From: Montifringilla adamsi
Lineage: Eukaryota; Chordata; Aves; Passeriformes; Passeridae
Assembly (NCBI GenBank): GCA_017590115.1
Contig: JAGGNK010010337.1
Location: 868,001 to 932,000, forward strand
Direction of reading: 5' to 3'
Length of the DNA: 64,000 bases
Positions 10,958 through 23,327 of the stretch are shown piece by piece (the stretch's first letter is position 1; each line of letters opens with the position of its first letter). The notes under the pieces are model-generated. The model had not been told where the DNA came from. It made no database searches and saw only the letters and a program-made list of their open reading frames with translations. Position numbers and translations under genes: made by a program.

Positions 10958-13900
10958 ATGTTCTACTCGGGCATCCTGACAGAGCCCAGCAGGAAAGAAG
11001 TGGAGATGAGGGAAGCGGCGTCTCTCCGCCAGCAGAGGAGGATGAAGCAGGCGGTTCAGTTTATCCACAAGGATTCGGCGGATCTCCTCCCTCTGGACGG
11101 GCTGAAGAAGCTGGGGACGTCGAAGGATACTGTAAGGCTCTATTGTGTTTACTGGGAGGAGACTTAAGGAGCTGGTAGGGCAGCGTCTATTTCTTTCTTC
11201 ACGCTGTTTTTCTGTTAGGAGAAGTTGGTTGCGTGTGGAAACTGACTGTAAAAAATGGGACTTTTGTATGTAAAAGGAAGGGAGTAGAAATATAATGATA
11301 GTTATAACCACAGTTGTTTTCTCCTAGTAAGTACTTTTAGATGCCTGGCATTCAGAGTTAATAGCATTTCATTTCTTTTTTTAAATTATTTTTTTAACTT
11401 TTGCATGGAAATTGCATTCTGTTTGCAGTACAAAATTCCTCTCTGGGTCAGAGTAAGTCAAAATGGCTTCATACAATGCATACGTACACACACATGTTGG
11501 CCTGTGATCTATAGATACACACAACACCTAATCATAGAGATTCAGTGAAGTATAGTCACTGGTATTTCAAAATATAAAACTCTCAAGATCACACTTCAAT
11601 CAAGGCTAATGCATATATGGGGGTTTTTTAATTGAAGAGACATAGTTTTAGGTTTAAAATATTTACATATGCAGTGATCTGTGTGATCCTGTACTTGGTG
11701 CTGTTCACCATGTCTGGGGGCTGGAGAGCATTTCTAAACACTCTACAAATGTTTCAGCTTTCTCTACTGGGAAAGGATGCTTCACTGTAACATCAAAAAT
11801 TCTGATATATGGAGTAAAATTTAGAAAACATATCTACCAGGGAAAGCTCCTTTAGCTTTTTTTGCCCAAGTGTTGAAAAAATCTTGCACTTTGTACAACA
11901 ATATTTGTTTTTTTCTAATGCTTGATATGGGTTTTATTGAAAACCAAAGTCAATAATTTTGTTTTTAGTGTTTTTTTTTTTTTTTTTGTCAGAGCCTTCC
12001 TGCTCAGCTGGGTTAGGCTTGGCTCTGCCTGCCTGAGACAAGTGGAGTGAGTTGGCTGTTCTCTGCAGTGCACATGGAGGTGATTTTTTTTGATATCCCA
12101 AGGGTTTTGCAATTGTAGGAAGTGAAGCTCCTGCGCAGGGAGAGGCTCAGAAGGAGCTTTCCTGGTCACTGCTGAATTGCAGCTCTCCAGCAGGGAGTTG
12201 AAGTGATTTTCAGGGAGGGATGGCTTTATTACTGTTTTCAGCAGAGTCTAAATGACATTTTGTGGCTCCGTGACCCCCAGTGAGCAGGACTGAGTCCCTG
12301 ACGTGGGTTCTGCTCTGCCCAGACAAGAATCAACAGGTAGCAGGAGCCAGGGGCACTGAGCACTGAACTCCCCTGCCCTGCAGCGCGAGGACCAGGTTTG
12401 TACCAGCACCAGGGGCAGAGCATGGGGCTCCTTGACACCCCCTTGGACACAGAAATGTCACTCGAGGTGTCCTCCCTGCTCCTGTGCCGTGGCTGCAGCA
12501 CCATCCCTGCTGCACCCACAGCCCTGCAAGGGGGATCTGCACAGAGGGCTCTCTCCAGGGATGTGCCAAGGCCCTGGGAAGGGCCACAGCTCCCAGTCCC
12601 CTCCAAGAACAAAAAAGAAGGTGCAATGTGGCAGAGGTGAGATGCCCATCTGGCTGCTGGAGTAGGGTGAGACCCCAGCTGGGCCACCCCACTGCAAAAT
12701 GCCCCTTGTCCCCATGCCACAGTGAGGGTGGTGGCACATGTGGCCAGGGCTCCCTTGGCCACAGCCTCCTGCCCCGTGGGGTGTGCAGGGAGTCCCCAAA
12801 GTGAGAGCACTGGCACGGGACTGTTCCCACAGCTGCAGAGAGGACCCATGAATTTCAGAGATGTGTTGCAGTGAAGTGATGCTGCCACACTCACCCCTCA
12901 CACAGCCAGGGTGGGAAAGGGCACTGCTGAGAGGATGCACTGTGTGTCCCCACTGCCTTGACTGCCTGGATGTCACAAGGGCTGTCCCCAGGAGGAGTGG
13001 GAGATTGTGCACCTCTGAGACTGGACATCCTCCAGAATACGGGACTTCACTTTGGCGTGGCCCCAAATTGAGAGGCCCATGCCCAGAGGGACAGAGCTGC
13101 ATGACCAGGAGGCCCAGGGCATCAGAGCTCTTGGCCCAAGGTGTTTGCATGGCTTCCTTGAGGATGATTGTGCGTGTCCCCCCACAGCAGCAGGTTCCTG
13201 TGCCCAGAGCTGTGTGGCAGCTGTGGTGACGTGCGTGGAGGGGCTCCTGGCGTGCCCGGCCTTATTAATGCAGGGTTTCCCCTGGGGGTTTCCAACAGCC
13301 TTGGCAGGAGCAGAGACGAGGGAACAGCTCCTCAGAGATGGGGACAGGTGGTGAGAACAGATCCTGTCTGTCACTGTGGCAGCTGGCAGCAAGCACTGCA
13401 GTTTTGGGGAGAAATCCCCTTCCTTGTGTCCTGGTGTGGGGGTACTGAGCACAGCGAAGCTGCAGCAGGTCACCAGGGTGGGTGTGCTGGCATCCCCCGT
13501 CTGTGTGCCATCACTCAGCTCTCCTGGCGATGCTGTGCACAGGCAGGTTTGAGAAATACTTCTTGTGATCATCCATTCCAATGCTGTCATCATTCCCAGT
13601 GAATGACCGTGGCTCAGATAGAACTCCAGCCCCTCACTCCCTTTATGTACTCCCCTCTGTCCAGTATGACACCAAGCTATAGCAAAGCATACACTGAATT
13701 AGGCAAATGTTATGCTGGATGTAGAGAACAGAAATGGCTTTGTTTTCATGCCTCTTCCCTCTATTAGCCTTTTTCCTGAAGCCCAAAAAACTGGCACGAG
13801 ATGGTGTTTATCTGGGATGGGGGCTCCCTGACAGGATAACCATGGCCCCCTTCCCAGCTGGGACAGGCCGTGCTGGCTCTTGCAGCTCCTCCTGGTGCTC

Positions 13901-16900
13901 TGACACGTGTCCCTTGCCCCCAGAGCCACCAGCCCAGTTTGGAGCAGCTTTGTCTGGAGCAGTCCCGCATCACTTGACAACCTGGGAAGCAAAGTTCTAA
14001 ATAGTAGCAAAAGCAGCAACAGCAACAAAAGCATTTCCCATTTCCATCATGCCCTCAGACCTCCCCTGGGCACCCTCAGACAACCCTGGGTGCCCCATGG
14101 CCCCAGCCCCAGCTCCCCATAGCTGGGGCAGCACTGGATGAGCTGCAGCACAGTCAGGTGTCCCCAACTCCCCTGCTGTGCACACCCAGTTTGGTGTGTC
14201 TTGCCTGGAACGCAAAAAGCTGTGATGCTGTGTGCTCTGCCTTGTCCGGAGAGGGACATGTGTCAGGGACATGTGAATTTGGGTGAAGGATGGGAAGAAG
14301 AGAGAGAAATTGATTATTTCTTGGGATTAGCTCTGTTGATGCATTAAAACTCTTTTTTCCCTCCCCCTACTGTCTAGGTACAGAAGAAAGGGCAAACCTC
14401 CAAAGATGGGTTTGTGGAGGAGGGGAGCTGGTGTCTTCCCTGACTTTCACCTCCACCTCAGTGAAATTGTTGATGGGTCCTGTTATCCCCAGATATAGAA
14501 GCCAAATAGAAAAAACCTGCCAGAGAAATGAATACTGCAAGCTGCAGCAATGCACTTGCTTACAAATCACAGAGAAACAAAGCTGGGCAGAATTATTTCT
14601 GGTTTTGACAGACAGTGGTAAATAAGGTCAGCAATAGAGTGTCTCCACTCACTTTAGGTTTTCACTGTGACATTTTTAGGGGATCATAGCTTTTTGCAAA
14701 TCTTGGGGTTGGAAATTGACCTATCTTATGAAAAAAATTCTGATTTGTATTGATACAAGGAAAACTTATTTTCTTGCTGACCCAATGAAATGTAACATTC
14801 TATACTTTTATAAAACTTTCAACAGTTTTTTGCAATGCAAAGGAATATTGTACCAGGAGATCTGGGTTCCTTCAAGCACTGCCAGGCCCACACTGGAGGG
14901 AGAACACAGCTGCCTTCCCCACTGCTCTCGGGAGGAGGTTTTCCTCCTCTCTCTCCCTCCCAGCCATGGTCTGCTTGCAGTTTGCCAGCAAAATGTGCTT
15001 TTGCAAATGTCCCCTGGCACATTTTCCATCTACCAAGTACAGATCCATCACTTGAGTCATTTCCCTAACTAACATCCCTCACTCTGGTGCACACAAGAAT
15101 CAAGGGAAATCCAAGTTAAAGCAAAGTAATTAATAGCCTGAGACAGGATGGTGCTGCAGGGAACCTTTTCAGCCCCCTCCTGCCAGATTATTGCTGTATT
15201 GGAGCACAACATAAGGAATATTTGTCTCCCTAGAGGCAGAATTTGCTGTGGTTTTCAGAAGGGCAAGTGTCAACAAAAGACAATCCCATTTGTGCTGGTA
15301 ACTTGTGACTGCTGAGTGATAGATTTTTGCCTTTTAGTGATGGGTCCCATGTAAGATTCATAAAAGCCAGGGCTTGAGAAAACCCATATATGCTACTGAT
15401 TAACAATCCATAGGAGAACTTGTAGTTAAAAATAAATAGGTTGAATTCAATGGTAGGTGACAGTTAAAGCAGCAGTGAGGAGTGTGTTGGAGATTGAGGC
15501 CAGGCAGATCAGAAAAGCAGCCAGACTGTCCTGGATGATGGCATTCAGGAATTTCTCTTGGTGCTGCCTGAGTGGGGCTGGGCACAAGGAGGTGACCACT
15601 GTGTGACAGGCTGTCTTCTGGCCAGCTGGGTGAACCTCATCATTTACTGCTACACTCCCCTGTCCTTCCTTTTGTTGTTTTTAAATGATGTGAAGAATTA
15701 GTTTTCAGCTGTGTTCCTGAGCTGCAGCCAAACCTAAAGGGTGAAAAGAACATCCCATCCACTGTCAGAAAACCCTGGCCTGCATTTTTGCTCTGGTGAG
15801 GAGCACTGGAGGTGATCACAGTGCTCACTGTGCACCTACAGCTTCTGCCTCACACAAAGGAGCCCTCGCTTCCAAGCTGATCTGTTTGTCCCTCCACACA
15901 GGGCCCAGCACCAGTGCAGCCTGCCTGCCTTTAGTCCAGTTAAGTAATACTGGTTTCTGCTGTTCGGCCTCACTGGGAAGGCAGCACAGAGTCAGATCTG
16001 ATTCCTCCCCACCAGGAGTTACTGCTTAGACTCAGGACGTGCAGCTGTCAGACACAGCACCTGCAACCCAAAATGGCCATGGGATTTTATTTCAAGCAGC
16101 AGAAACCAGGAGGGTGGAAAGTGCGGATGCAAGGAGCTGACGTGTCCCGGTGGCCGCTGGTGCTGCTGCAGCTGCCCCAGCCCATCAGTCTGGCCCAGCT
16201 CTGCTGCCTGCGCTGCCCACAGCGCGGTCTGAAGCACCAGCGTGGCTGCAGTTATTTTAGGATGGTGCCAGGTTGCATCAGACTCCTGGAAGTGGTGTTA
16301 TTTAACATGCTGTGCACAAGGGTGGGCACTGGCCAACTTGGGGAGCCACATTCTGAGGTTTTCAAAGTTATCCTGACTCTGATATTCCCTTGGGATGAGG
16401 AGCTTTGCTGGTTCAGGTGTCTCTGCAGACACACAGGCAGGTTTAACATGAATGCAAAAATTCAGGGATAAGCCAGTAAAAATGTCTCACCATGGAGAAA
16501 TTAAAATCAGAAGGAAAGGCATTAATGGGGAGGGCAGATTAGCTGGGCAGAGAAATGAGCAGATAATCAGGCAGACTCATTTCACCTCCAGCAGAGTGTG
16601 TGCATCCATCTGCAATGAACATTAAACATAAAAAGGCTTTTGGGAAAGAGGTTGGAGGAGATCTTGAGAGGCAACATGCTTCTCCCAGAGCAAATGGAAA
16701 TAACACAGGAAGAGAGAAGTGTTGGGAATTCTGGGAGGATATCTACCACTTAGGTGGTGAATATCACTGGAAAGCTGATTTGTTACATCACTACCAAATT
16801 CCCAATATCAAGAGAGGAAGGCAGTTGTGGTTGAAACACCAGCTTGAAAAGGTTGGACTTGTTTGGATTCCTATATGCAATCAAACCTTGAATTTGAGTT

Positions 16901-19900
16901 TGGTAAAAGAAAGGCATCCCTCCAAGGTCTCAGTTATTAGTTTGAAAGTATTTTTCCCTTTGCAAAACGAAGTTCTTTTTAGTCAAAGACAGGCAAGCCA
17001 GACCTAGCTAGGAAGAACAGCTGTAGTCTGGGAATTAGGGAGAGTGAGACTTCACAGCCTCCCCCCTGTGAGAGCAGCGCGGGCCCCTGGGCACCACAGG
17101 CAGTCTGGTGGCACAGGCCATGGTGTGGCTTTCCTCTGACTTGACCCTGCTCTTCTGTGTGTGTTCTTCCCTAAAGCAACCACATAACATCCTGCAGAAG
17201 CGCCTGCTGGAGACAAATTTATCCAAGTTCCGAGGCAGCCGAGGCAGCTGGGCTCCCAAGGGTGATCTCTCATCACAGAGCAACAAGCTGAACCAAACCA
17301 AACTGGGCAGCTCGGGCAAAACTGAGGATGAAGAGCTCATAGTGGTGAGCTGCCAGGTAATAGTCCCTCCACAGCCTTTTGTGGGTTTTTTTTTGCTGCA
17401 GATTTTTTTTCCCACAGTCTCAGGCTGTGCTCTTATTCTCCATGTTTCCCAGTCAGGAAACATGTGCTCCCACAGGACTGTCACAGCTCTGGGGCTGCTG
17501 TGGCAGAGATGCCCACCTGGGAATCACAGAGAAAACTGGTGTGATGGGTGTCTTCCCTTACACACCAGGGCAGAGGGGATAGCTAAGCTGGGGCAGCGTG
17601 CTGAAATGCTGGGGTATAATCCCATGGCAAATCCCTGTGCTCACAGCCTGCTTGTTTTCCTCAAGTGCCATCCCTATTTTCTTTGCCCAAGGGCAGTTTC
17701 ATATTTCTGTTCCTTAGCCCCATGCTCATTTGTATTTCCCACTCTGCACAGCATTCCCTCCTGTCTGGGCTGCCCCATCTGCTCTCTGCAGGGGCAAAGG
17801 AGCCAGGAAGGGCTCAGGACCCCACGTGCATCTGAGCGTGCAGGGGAGCAGGGACGAGCTGGCATGAGGAGAGCTCATGGGCACCAGAGCTCTTGGACAC
17901 TTTGGTGCTCATCCTGCATCCCACACATAATTTCCCCTCTCTTCTTGCTCTTGCAGTGTGCGGGGAAGGAGCTGAAGGCCGTGGTGGACACCGGCTCGCA
18001 GCACAACCTCATGTCATCTGCCTGCCTGGACAGGCTAGGGTAAATATCCAGCTGGATTTCTGTTCTGCAGGAGCATGGCACCTGGCAGCACAGGCAGTGT
18101 CCTGGGGCTGGGGCTCTGCCCAGGTCACTGATGGTCATTCTAAAAGGGCTGGGCAAGCCCCTGACCCTCCTGTTACAACCAAAAACTGTCCCAGCCTTAA
18201 ATGGCAGGGAGGCGGAATAGAATAGGGTGCCACTCTATTCACCTCTGAGGGAATCCCTTCAGAGGGTTGGATGCATTTGTATTTTTTCACTGCCTGCTTG
18301 TCACTCAGTGCCTCACAAAACAGCTGAACCTTCCCCAGCCTTCTGTGCCCCCAGGGCAGCCCAGCCCAGCTCTGCAGGCTCCCGTGGCAGGGCAGGGACA
18401 AGCTGCTGGACATGCCCCCAGCTTGCTGGCCCAGGAATGTATTTACATTTTCCAAAGTAAAGAAGCTGTGTGCATGCATGTTCTCAGAATTGGGTGTCTG
18501 ATGCTCCTCCCAGTTACAAATTTCTCCTGGCTGGAAGAAAAGGAAAGGTATTTAGGGATTATTAGAGGTGACTGACAGCCATTTGCAGCAGAACTCTCTG
18601 TCATCTCTGAGGAACAGGACCAGGCATCAGCTCACAGGATATCAAGGAGGTTTTGGCACTTTATTCCCATGGAGTCATTGCTTTTTGCAGCTAACTTGCA
18701 ATAATTATGAAAAAAAAGATAAAATTACCCCTGGTCACGGAGCACTACTGCACGGCCCTGACTGAATGGTGCCTGTTCCTGCCCTAACATTAATTACCTC
18801 TTTGCACAACAGTGCTTAGTGATGGAAGGTGGCTGTGCTTAACGCAACCTTGTCACAACCTGTGGAGCAGCTCAGGCAAGCTCAGGTTGGCCACACGATG
18901 GCATTTGGAGGCATTTCATGCTCTGGGACAGTTCCTCTGCTCCCTGTGTTTGTTACATGTGTCCAGTGCAGTTCTTGCAGCACTGCTCTGCTGCAGCAGC
19001 CCTGTCCTTCAAAGAGCACTGAAGAAAGAGGTCAGAGCCTGTTTTTTCTGCTGCCCAGGTCTCAGGGCACCCGATGCCTCAAAGCGGCACTTGTGTCTCT
19101 GATGCTCAGGCTCAATTCCTCCTTTCTTTTTCAAAATTTTTTTGTGTCTTGTCATGATGCCAGTGACTTTCCCCCTCACCCTGAGGAAAGCAGTGGAGTA
19201 GGCTCACAGCTTGCCAGCATGAGAAATCCCCTGTGGAGCTGTAGGAGGTACAGGAGGCGGCCAAGGAACTCACGAACTTCTGATTGATTCAGTGTTCCTG
19301 CTGATTTTTAAGACCAGACTCCAAGAAAGCAGCAGAGGGGATCCAGCTCCTTTTCCCCGCTACCCCTCACTGTTCTTGTGCCTGTGTTAAGTGGTGTGGG
19401 CAATGCCCACCTCAGTCCTGGAGCCTTTGAGGGGGCTGGCCCCCAGGACAGATGGACAGACAGACAGACACATGCACTGCTGCAATGCGGCTCAGCAGAA
19501 AGGTACCTCAAATAGCTGAAACTTGATCTGGCTTTTATCTGAGAGAGAGATCAGCACCTCAAACGGCCTTTCCATTAGATTCTTGCTCAGTTTAAAAGAG
19601 AAACTGAAGCTAAATATTTAATTAGTATTGTCAGACTGCTTCAAAGGGTGTAGATAGAAACTGTACCTGAGGCATCTCTGACGTCCTTTTTTCTTTTCTT
19701 TGGGCTGAATGTGATTGATCTGTCCCCATTTCCTCAGAACAAAGGCAGCAGCAGCACCTAACAAACTAACAAACACGGATTGGGCCACCCTGGATGTGAG
19801 CCGTGTTTGGCATGGAGAAAAGGGGACTCAGGGGGTGCCTTATTGCTCTCTACAACTGCCCAAAAGGAGGCTCAAGTGAGGTAATGAGTGACAGAACCAG

Positions 19901-21221
19901 AGGAAATGGTTTCAGGTTGTGCCATGTGAGGTTTAGTGTGGGTATCAGGAAAAATTTCTTCCCTGCAAGGGTGGTCAGGCCTTGGAACAAGCTGCTTAGT
20001 GAAGTGGTGGCACCACCATGCCTGGAAGTGTTCAAAAGATGTGTGGGTGTGGCACCTGGGGACACAGCTGGACTCGATGACCTTAGAGGTCTGTTCCAAC
20101 CTCAGCATTTCTATGATGCCATGGGGACACAGTGTCAGCTCCACTCGTGGAAGCTGGAGTGAGCTAACCCTTCCCCACACCCACACTGCATTAGAAGCAA
20201 TTCTGTATTCCCCGAGTCTCAGGAAAATGTAGGAAAAATATTCCCCTGGTAAAACCCAAAATGCAGCACAGAGCTGCGCTTGGGCAGCACTGTGGGTCAT
20301 GCTGTGGTCTGCAGAGCACCCACACAGAACCTGCCATGGAAGCAGCTTTCCAACAACAGTGTGGCAAATGAGCAAGCCAAGAGCACTTCAGCTGTAAGCA
20401 CCCTCCAAGCACCATTGCTCCTTGCTGGAACAGCCAAGCCATGGCCATTTGATGTTAGGAGTGTTCTCAATGTCCACAGGTTAAAGGAGCATCTCAAAGC
20501 ACTCCCTGTGGAAGAGGAGATGGTTTCCTTGCCAAACAAGGTGAAAGCCATCGGGCAGATCGAGTGTCTGTCCCTCACGGTGGGAGCCATCCCTGTGGAG
20601 TGCGCTGCCCTCGTCGTGGGTGAGTGCACAACCCTCTGCTCCCCCACCCTGGGCTGGGGTCTGCTTCCTCTCACCCCAGCAGGAAAACAGAGCTTTAGGA
20701 AGATGTTAAAATTCAAATAGAGTAAGTTCTTGTTTGGGCCCCCAGCGGGAAGGGGGAGGATGTGTTCACAAGCTTGGCTTTGCCATGCTGATGGAGCAAC
20801 CACTGCAGGCACATCTGCCTGCCCTCCTGTGCCCTCTTGCTCTCCTTTGAGTCAGTCCCTTTATAAACAGGGCTTTGTTTAGCAGAGCAACCACAAAGGA
20901 AGGATGGAGTCACTGACAAAAAGCCCAGGAGGGCATTTTGGATGTATAAATCTGAAATGTCCTGTTTTTTTCAGAAGACAACGACCAACCCTTTTCCTTT
21001 GGGCTGCAGACACTGAAGTCTCTGAAGGTAGGAGTTTTCCAGCAGGATGCTGATGGGAGAGCTGGGACCACTCTAACTTGCAGTTTTCCCTCTTACCTAA
21101 AGACATTTATTCTTTACAGTGTGTCATAAACATGGAGAAGCACCACCTGGTTCTGGGGCAGATGGACAGGGAAGAAATCCCGTTTGTGGGCGTTGACAGT
21201 GCTGAGGCAGGAGAGCAGTAA
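10958..21221 (+). CDS. NRIP3: NRIP3, nuclear receptor-interacting protein 3 (six coding exons)
   Basis: Exons are 10958-11131, 17177-17356, 17957-18039, 20480-20619, 20975-21027 and 21120-21221. All introns are GT-AG, phases fit throughout, and the product is 243 aa against about 241 in human. The start MFYSGILTE is followed by the highly conserved stretch [20 protein letters not shown] (residues 29-48). The C-terminal half (from about residue 115) is the NRIP-family domain related to retroviral-type aspartyl proteases: VVDTGSQHN puts the DTG triad at residues 129-131, and GLQTLKSLK is the later core strand region. The family is annotated as binding nuclear receptors; its cellular role is poorly defined and protease activity is unproven. 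NRIP2 is the main alternative, but the N-terminus and the EEIPFV C-terminus fit NRIP3. The start is chosen by homology and by the TATA box. Intron 2 is 600 nt with no stop in the coding frame. Confidence 0.95.
11132..17176 (+). other. NRIP3: NRIP3 intron 1
   Basis: The 6-kb intron begins GTAAGG directly after the codons for KDT and ends CCCTAAAG before CAACCACAT. It contains the downstream copy of the duplication, a T17 run at about 11971-11987 and a GC-richer part at 12.2-14.2 kb with overlapping open frames on both strands. None of these frames resembles a known protein, and opposing long frames in the same DNA point to composition and not to coding. I see no CR1 or LTR in it. Confidence 0.8.
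11157..11606 (+). repeat. Direct duplication, downstream copy in NRIP3 intron 1
   Basis: This is the partner of the segment at 9859-10304. It begins just inside intron 1 and ends at the shared CAAGGC, after which the sequence continues as ordinary intron. The same short minus-strand open frame (beginning [10 protein letters not shown]) is present in both copies purely because the DNA is copied; it is not a gene. Confidence 0.9.
18040..20479 (+). other. NRIP3: NRIP3 intron 3
   Basis: This intron splits a glycine codon (GG|G) between exons 3 and 4. It carries one CR1 fragment, listed separately, and no other recognisable element. Confidence 0.8.
19803..20119 (+). mobile_element. CR1 LINE 3' fragment in NRIP3 intron 3
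   Basis: The text follows the avian CR1 3' region in sense orientation: a GGAGAAAAGGGGACTCAGGG motif, CTACAACTGCCCAAAAGGAGG, AATTTCTTCCCTGCAAGGGT and the terminal GACTCGATGACCTTAGAGGT with TTCCAACC and a degenerate ATTCTATG end. It is 5'-truncated, as most CR1 copies are, and has no intact reading frame. Confidence 0.88.
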
Positions 21222-22908
21222 GTCTGGGGAGGTGAGCTGCACGTGCATCCCTCAGCCTGCCGGCAGTGCCCCTGGCAGGGCCACACAGATCTGCCAGACC
21301 CTTTGCTGGAGGTGAATGAGAGGTCAATGGCCCCGGCAGAAATTGTTTGCGTCAGCTCATCAAATTTTGAAATGGAGTCCCGAGTTTTCGGCAGCCTTTG
21401 TCAGCTTTTACTGGTTTTTTTCCTGGTAAGCATTGTGCATCAAAGTGGGTGTCTGACAAGACATGCACAGGGGAATGCCTTAGGAAATGTACTTTTTGGA
21501 GGTCACCAGAAAGACTCCTTCAGGCTGCTTTGACAGCATTCACAAACAATTTTTTGTCTGGAAAATATTTATGAAGCAAGGCCAACAAACCCACATAAAC
21601 GTTTGAGAGAGAGATCCTGCCTGGAGATAATGGCGTTGCCACTTCCTCCCCATTACCCCAGCAGCCCTCCTGCCAGCTCCTCCTGGTGTCCCAGATTTTT
21701 CCAGCCTTATCTCACTAAAGAAAGATAAATGTGTGCTGCACCTCTTAAATGTGTATAGCCGTGGTGGCTGGCTCTGCAGGCAGGGCAAACCCCTCCTCCC
21801 AGGTACTGCATGGGGAGCCATGCAGGAACACAGGCTGGGCTCCCTGTCTCCTTTGAAACAGATGGACAGGCACAGCGTGGCTCTGTTACCACTGCACTGA
21901 TAAATTATTTCTTAGAACTGCTTTCAAGGCCAAATTATGATTTTTTTTCTTTTCCATGAAAAGCACCTGTTTTACTAAATGTTTTTTCCTTCCAGTTTCA
22001 GCAGTTTGGAGGCATAAAGAGAAATTGAAACATCATCCCCACGCAGGAGCTTGATATCAAAGAAATCCTGTGCAGCTGTTCCAGATGAAACAGTAACGTG
22101 CTGCTTTGAAAACATTACACTAGGCTACAGCTTGAGTAGAGCTAAATGAAATCTTGTTTGTAGCCAGTAATTTAGAGATATTGTCATGTTTATCTATGGG
22201 TTTTGAGAAACAAACGTGTGCTTATTTTCTGGACTTTTCTATATTGTGCCCTCTTTATTACAAACAGTTGGGAAAACCTTATGAATTTCTTCTGATGAGA
22301 AAAATACTTTTTATAGTGGCCTCATATGAGTAATTGTACTTAGCTGAGATTAGAGGCTATCAGAATGAGATTTTTATTAATGATTTTTCCAGGGGCTAAG
22401 CATTTATATTCACTTAATTGATATTGCCACATTCAAATGGCCATTACCAGGAAGTTACTCAGAGTAAAATAACAATGTTAATACCACCTAGGAATTATAG
22501 CTCATCCTGTTAGCATAGTATTGTTGCCATGTAATTATTGATGCAACTGCTGGCTTGATGACAAAGAGCAATTGCAGAATTATTAATGGGTTACAGGCTT
22601 CTTTGCAGTGGCATGGCAGAAGCACAGGGACAGGGTCTGGGAGGGCTCCCAGGATGATCTCCCAGCATGGAGCTGGCACCAGTGCGGGGGCTCAAAACCC
22701 TCTGAGCAGGGAAACTGGGCAAGTCTTGGCTGCCGTCCTGTGGGGGTAGTCAAGTGAATCAATCATTACACTGGGCCAAAAAGCAACAAACGAGCACAGA
22801 AGTGTGCTGTCTGGAAAGCAGGAGATGCAGTGCCCTTGGCTGTCCCTGCCACCAGGAGCTGTGCCTCTCCCTGCCCACCCAGCACCAGCCTGAAGCCCCT
22901 GCAGCGCC

Positions 22909-23327
22909 TGTATTGTACTTGCGGGGTTCCCAGACGAAGTGAGGAATGGTGAATCTGACTCCATGTTCTCAGAAGGCTAATTTATTATTTTATGATCTAT
23001 ATTATATTAAAGAATACTAAACTAAACTATACTAAAGAATACAGAAAGGATACAGGCAGAAGGCTAAAAGATATTAATGAAACTCGTGACTCTCTCTCCA
23101 GAGTCTGACACAGCTTGGTCATCATTGGCCAATAAGTCAAAACAATTCACATTAAACCAATGAAACAGCCACCTGTTGGTAAACAACCTCCAAACCACAT
23201 TCCAAAGGAGCAAAACACAGGAGAAGCAAATGAGATAATATCGTTTTCCTTTTTCTCTGAGGCTTCTCATCTTCCCAGGAGCAAAATCCTGGGAGAAGGG
23301 ATTTTTCCAGAAAATATGATAGTGACA
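22909..23327 (-). mobile_element. Solo LTR of a passerine-type endogenous retrovirus
   Basis: Read on the minus strand it starts TGTCACTATCATATTTTCTG and ends ...GTACAATACA, about 419 bases with TG...CA ends. It has inner landmarks shared with the LTR at 27184, such as TTATCTCATTTGCT, GATTGTTTACC-like text, GAGAGAGTCAC and TAGCCTTCTG followed by ATGGAGT. A TTCTTTAGTATAGT-type AT-rich stretch precedes the TAGCCTTCTG motif. No internal retroviral genes flank it, so it is a solo LTR left by LTR-LTR recombination. I could not find a clean target-site duplication. It lies antisense to NRIP3. Confidence 0.8.

Larger units (their letters stand above)
10305..11131. promoter_or_regulatory. NRIP3: NRIP3 CpG-island promoter and first exon region
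   Basis: This GC- and CpG-dense block lies exactly between the two duplicated segments. It contains the 51-bp minisatellite, a TATA box and the first coding exon of NRIP3. The abrupt change in composition at both ends is visible by eye. A CpG island combined with a TATA box is a less common promoter class. Confidence 0.75.

Noticed and set aside
10307..11167. 286-codon frame in phase with NRIP3, suggesting a long N-terminal extension
   Set aside because: Most of it is the frame-neutral 51-bp repeat, it lies upstream of the TATA box, and the conserved NRIP3 start is the ATG at 10958.
9762..11311. Identical short minus-strand protein [10 protein letters not shown] in two places
   Set aside because: It is the by-product of the direct duplication and extends into unrelated sequence in each copy.
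12238..13602. Several 140-230 codon frames on both strands in NRIP3 intron 1
   Set aside because: Mutually overlapping on both strands, Cys/Ser/Pro-rich composition typical of GC-rich intron, no recognised similarity.
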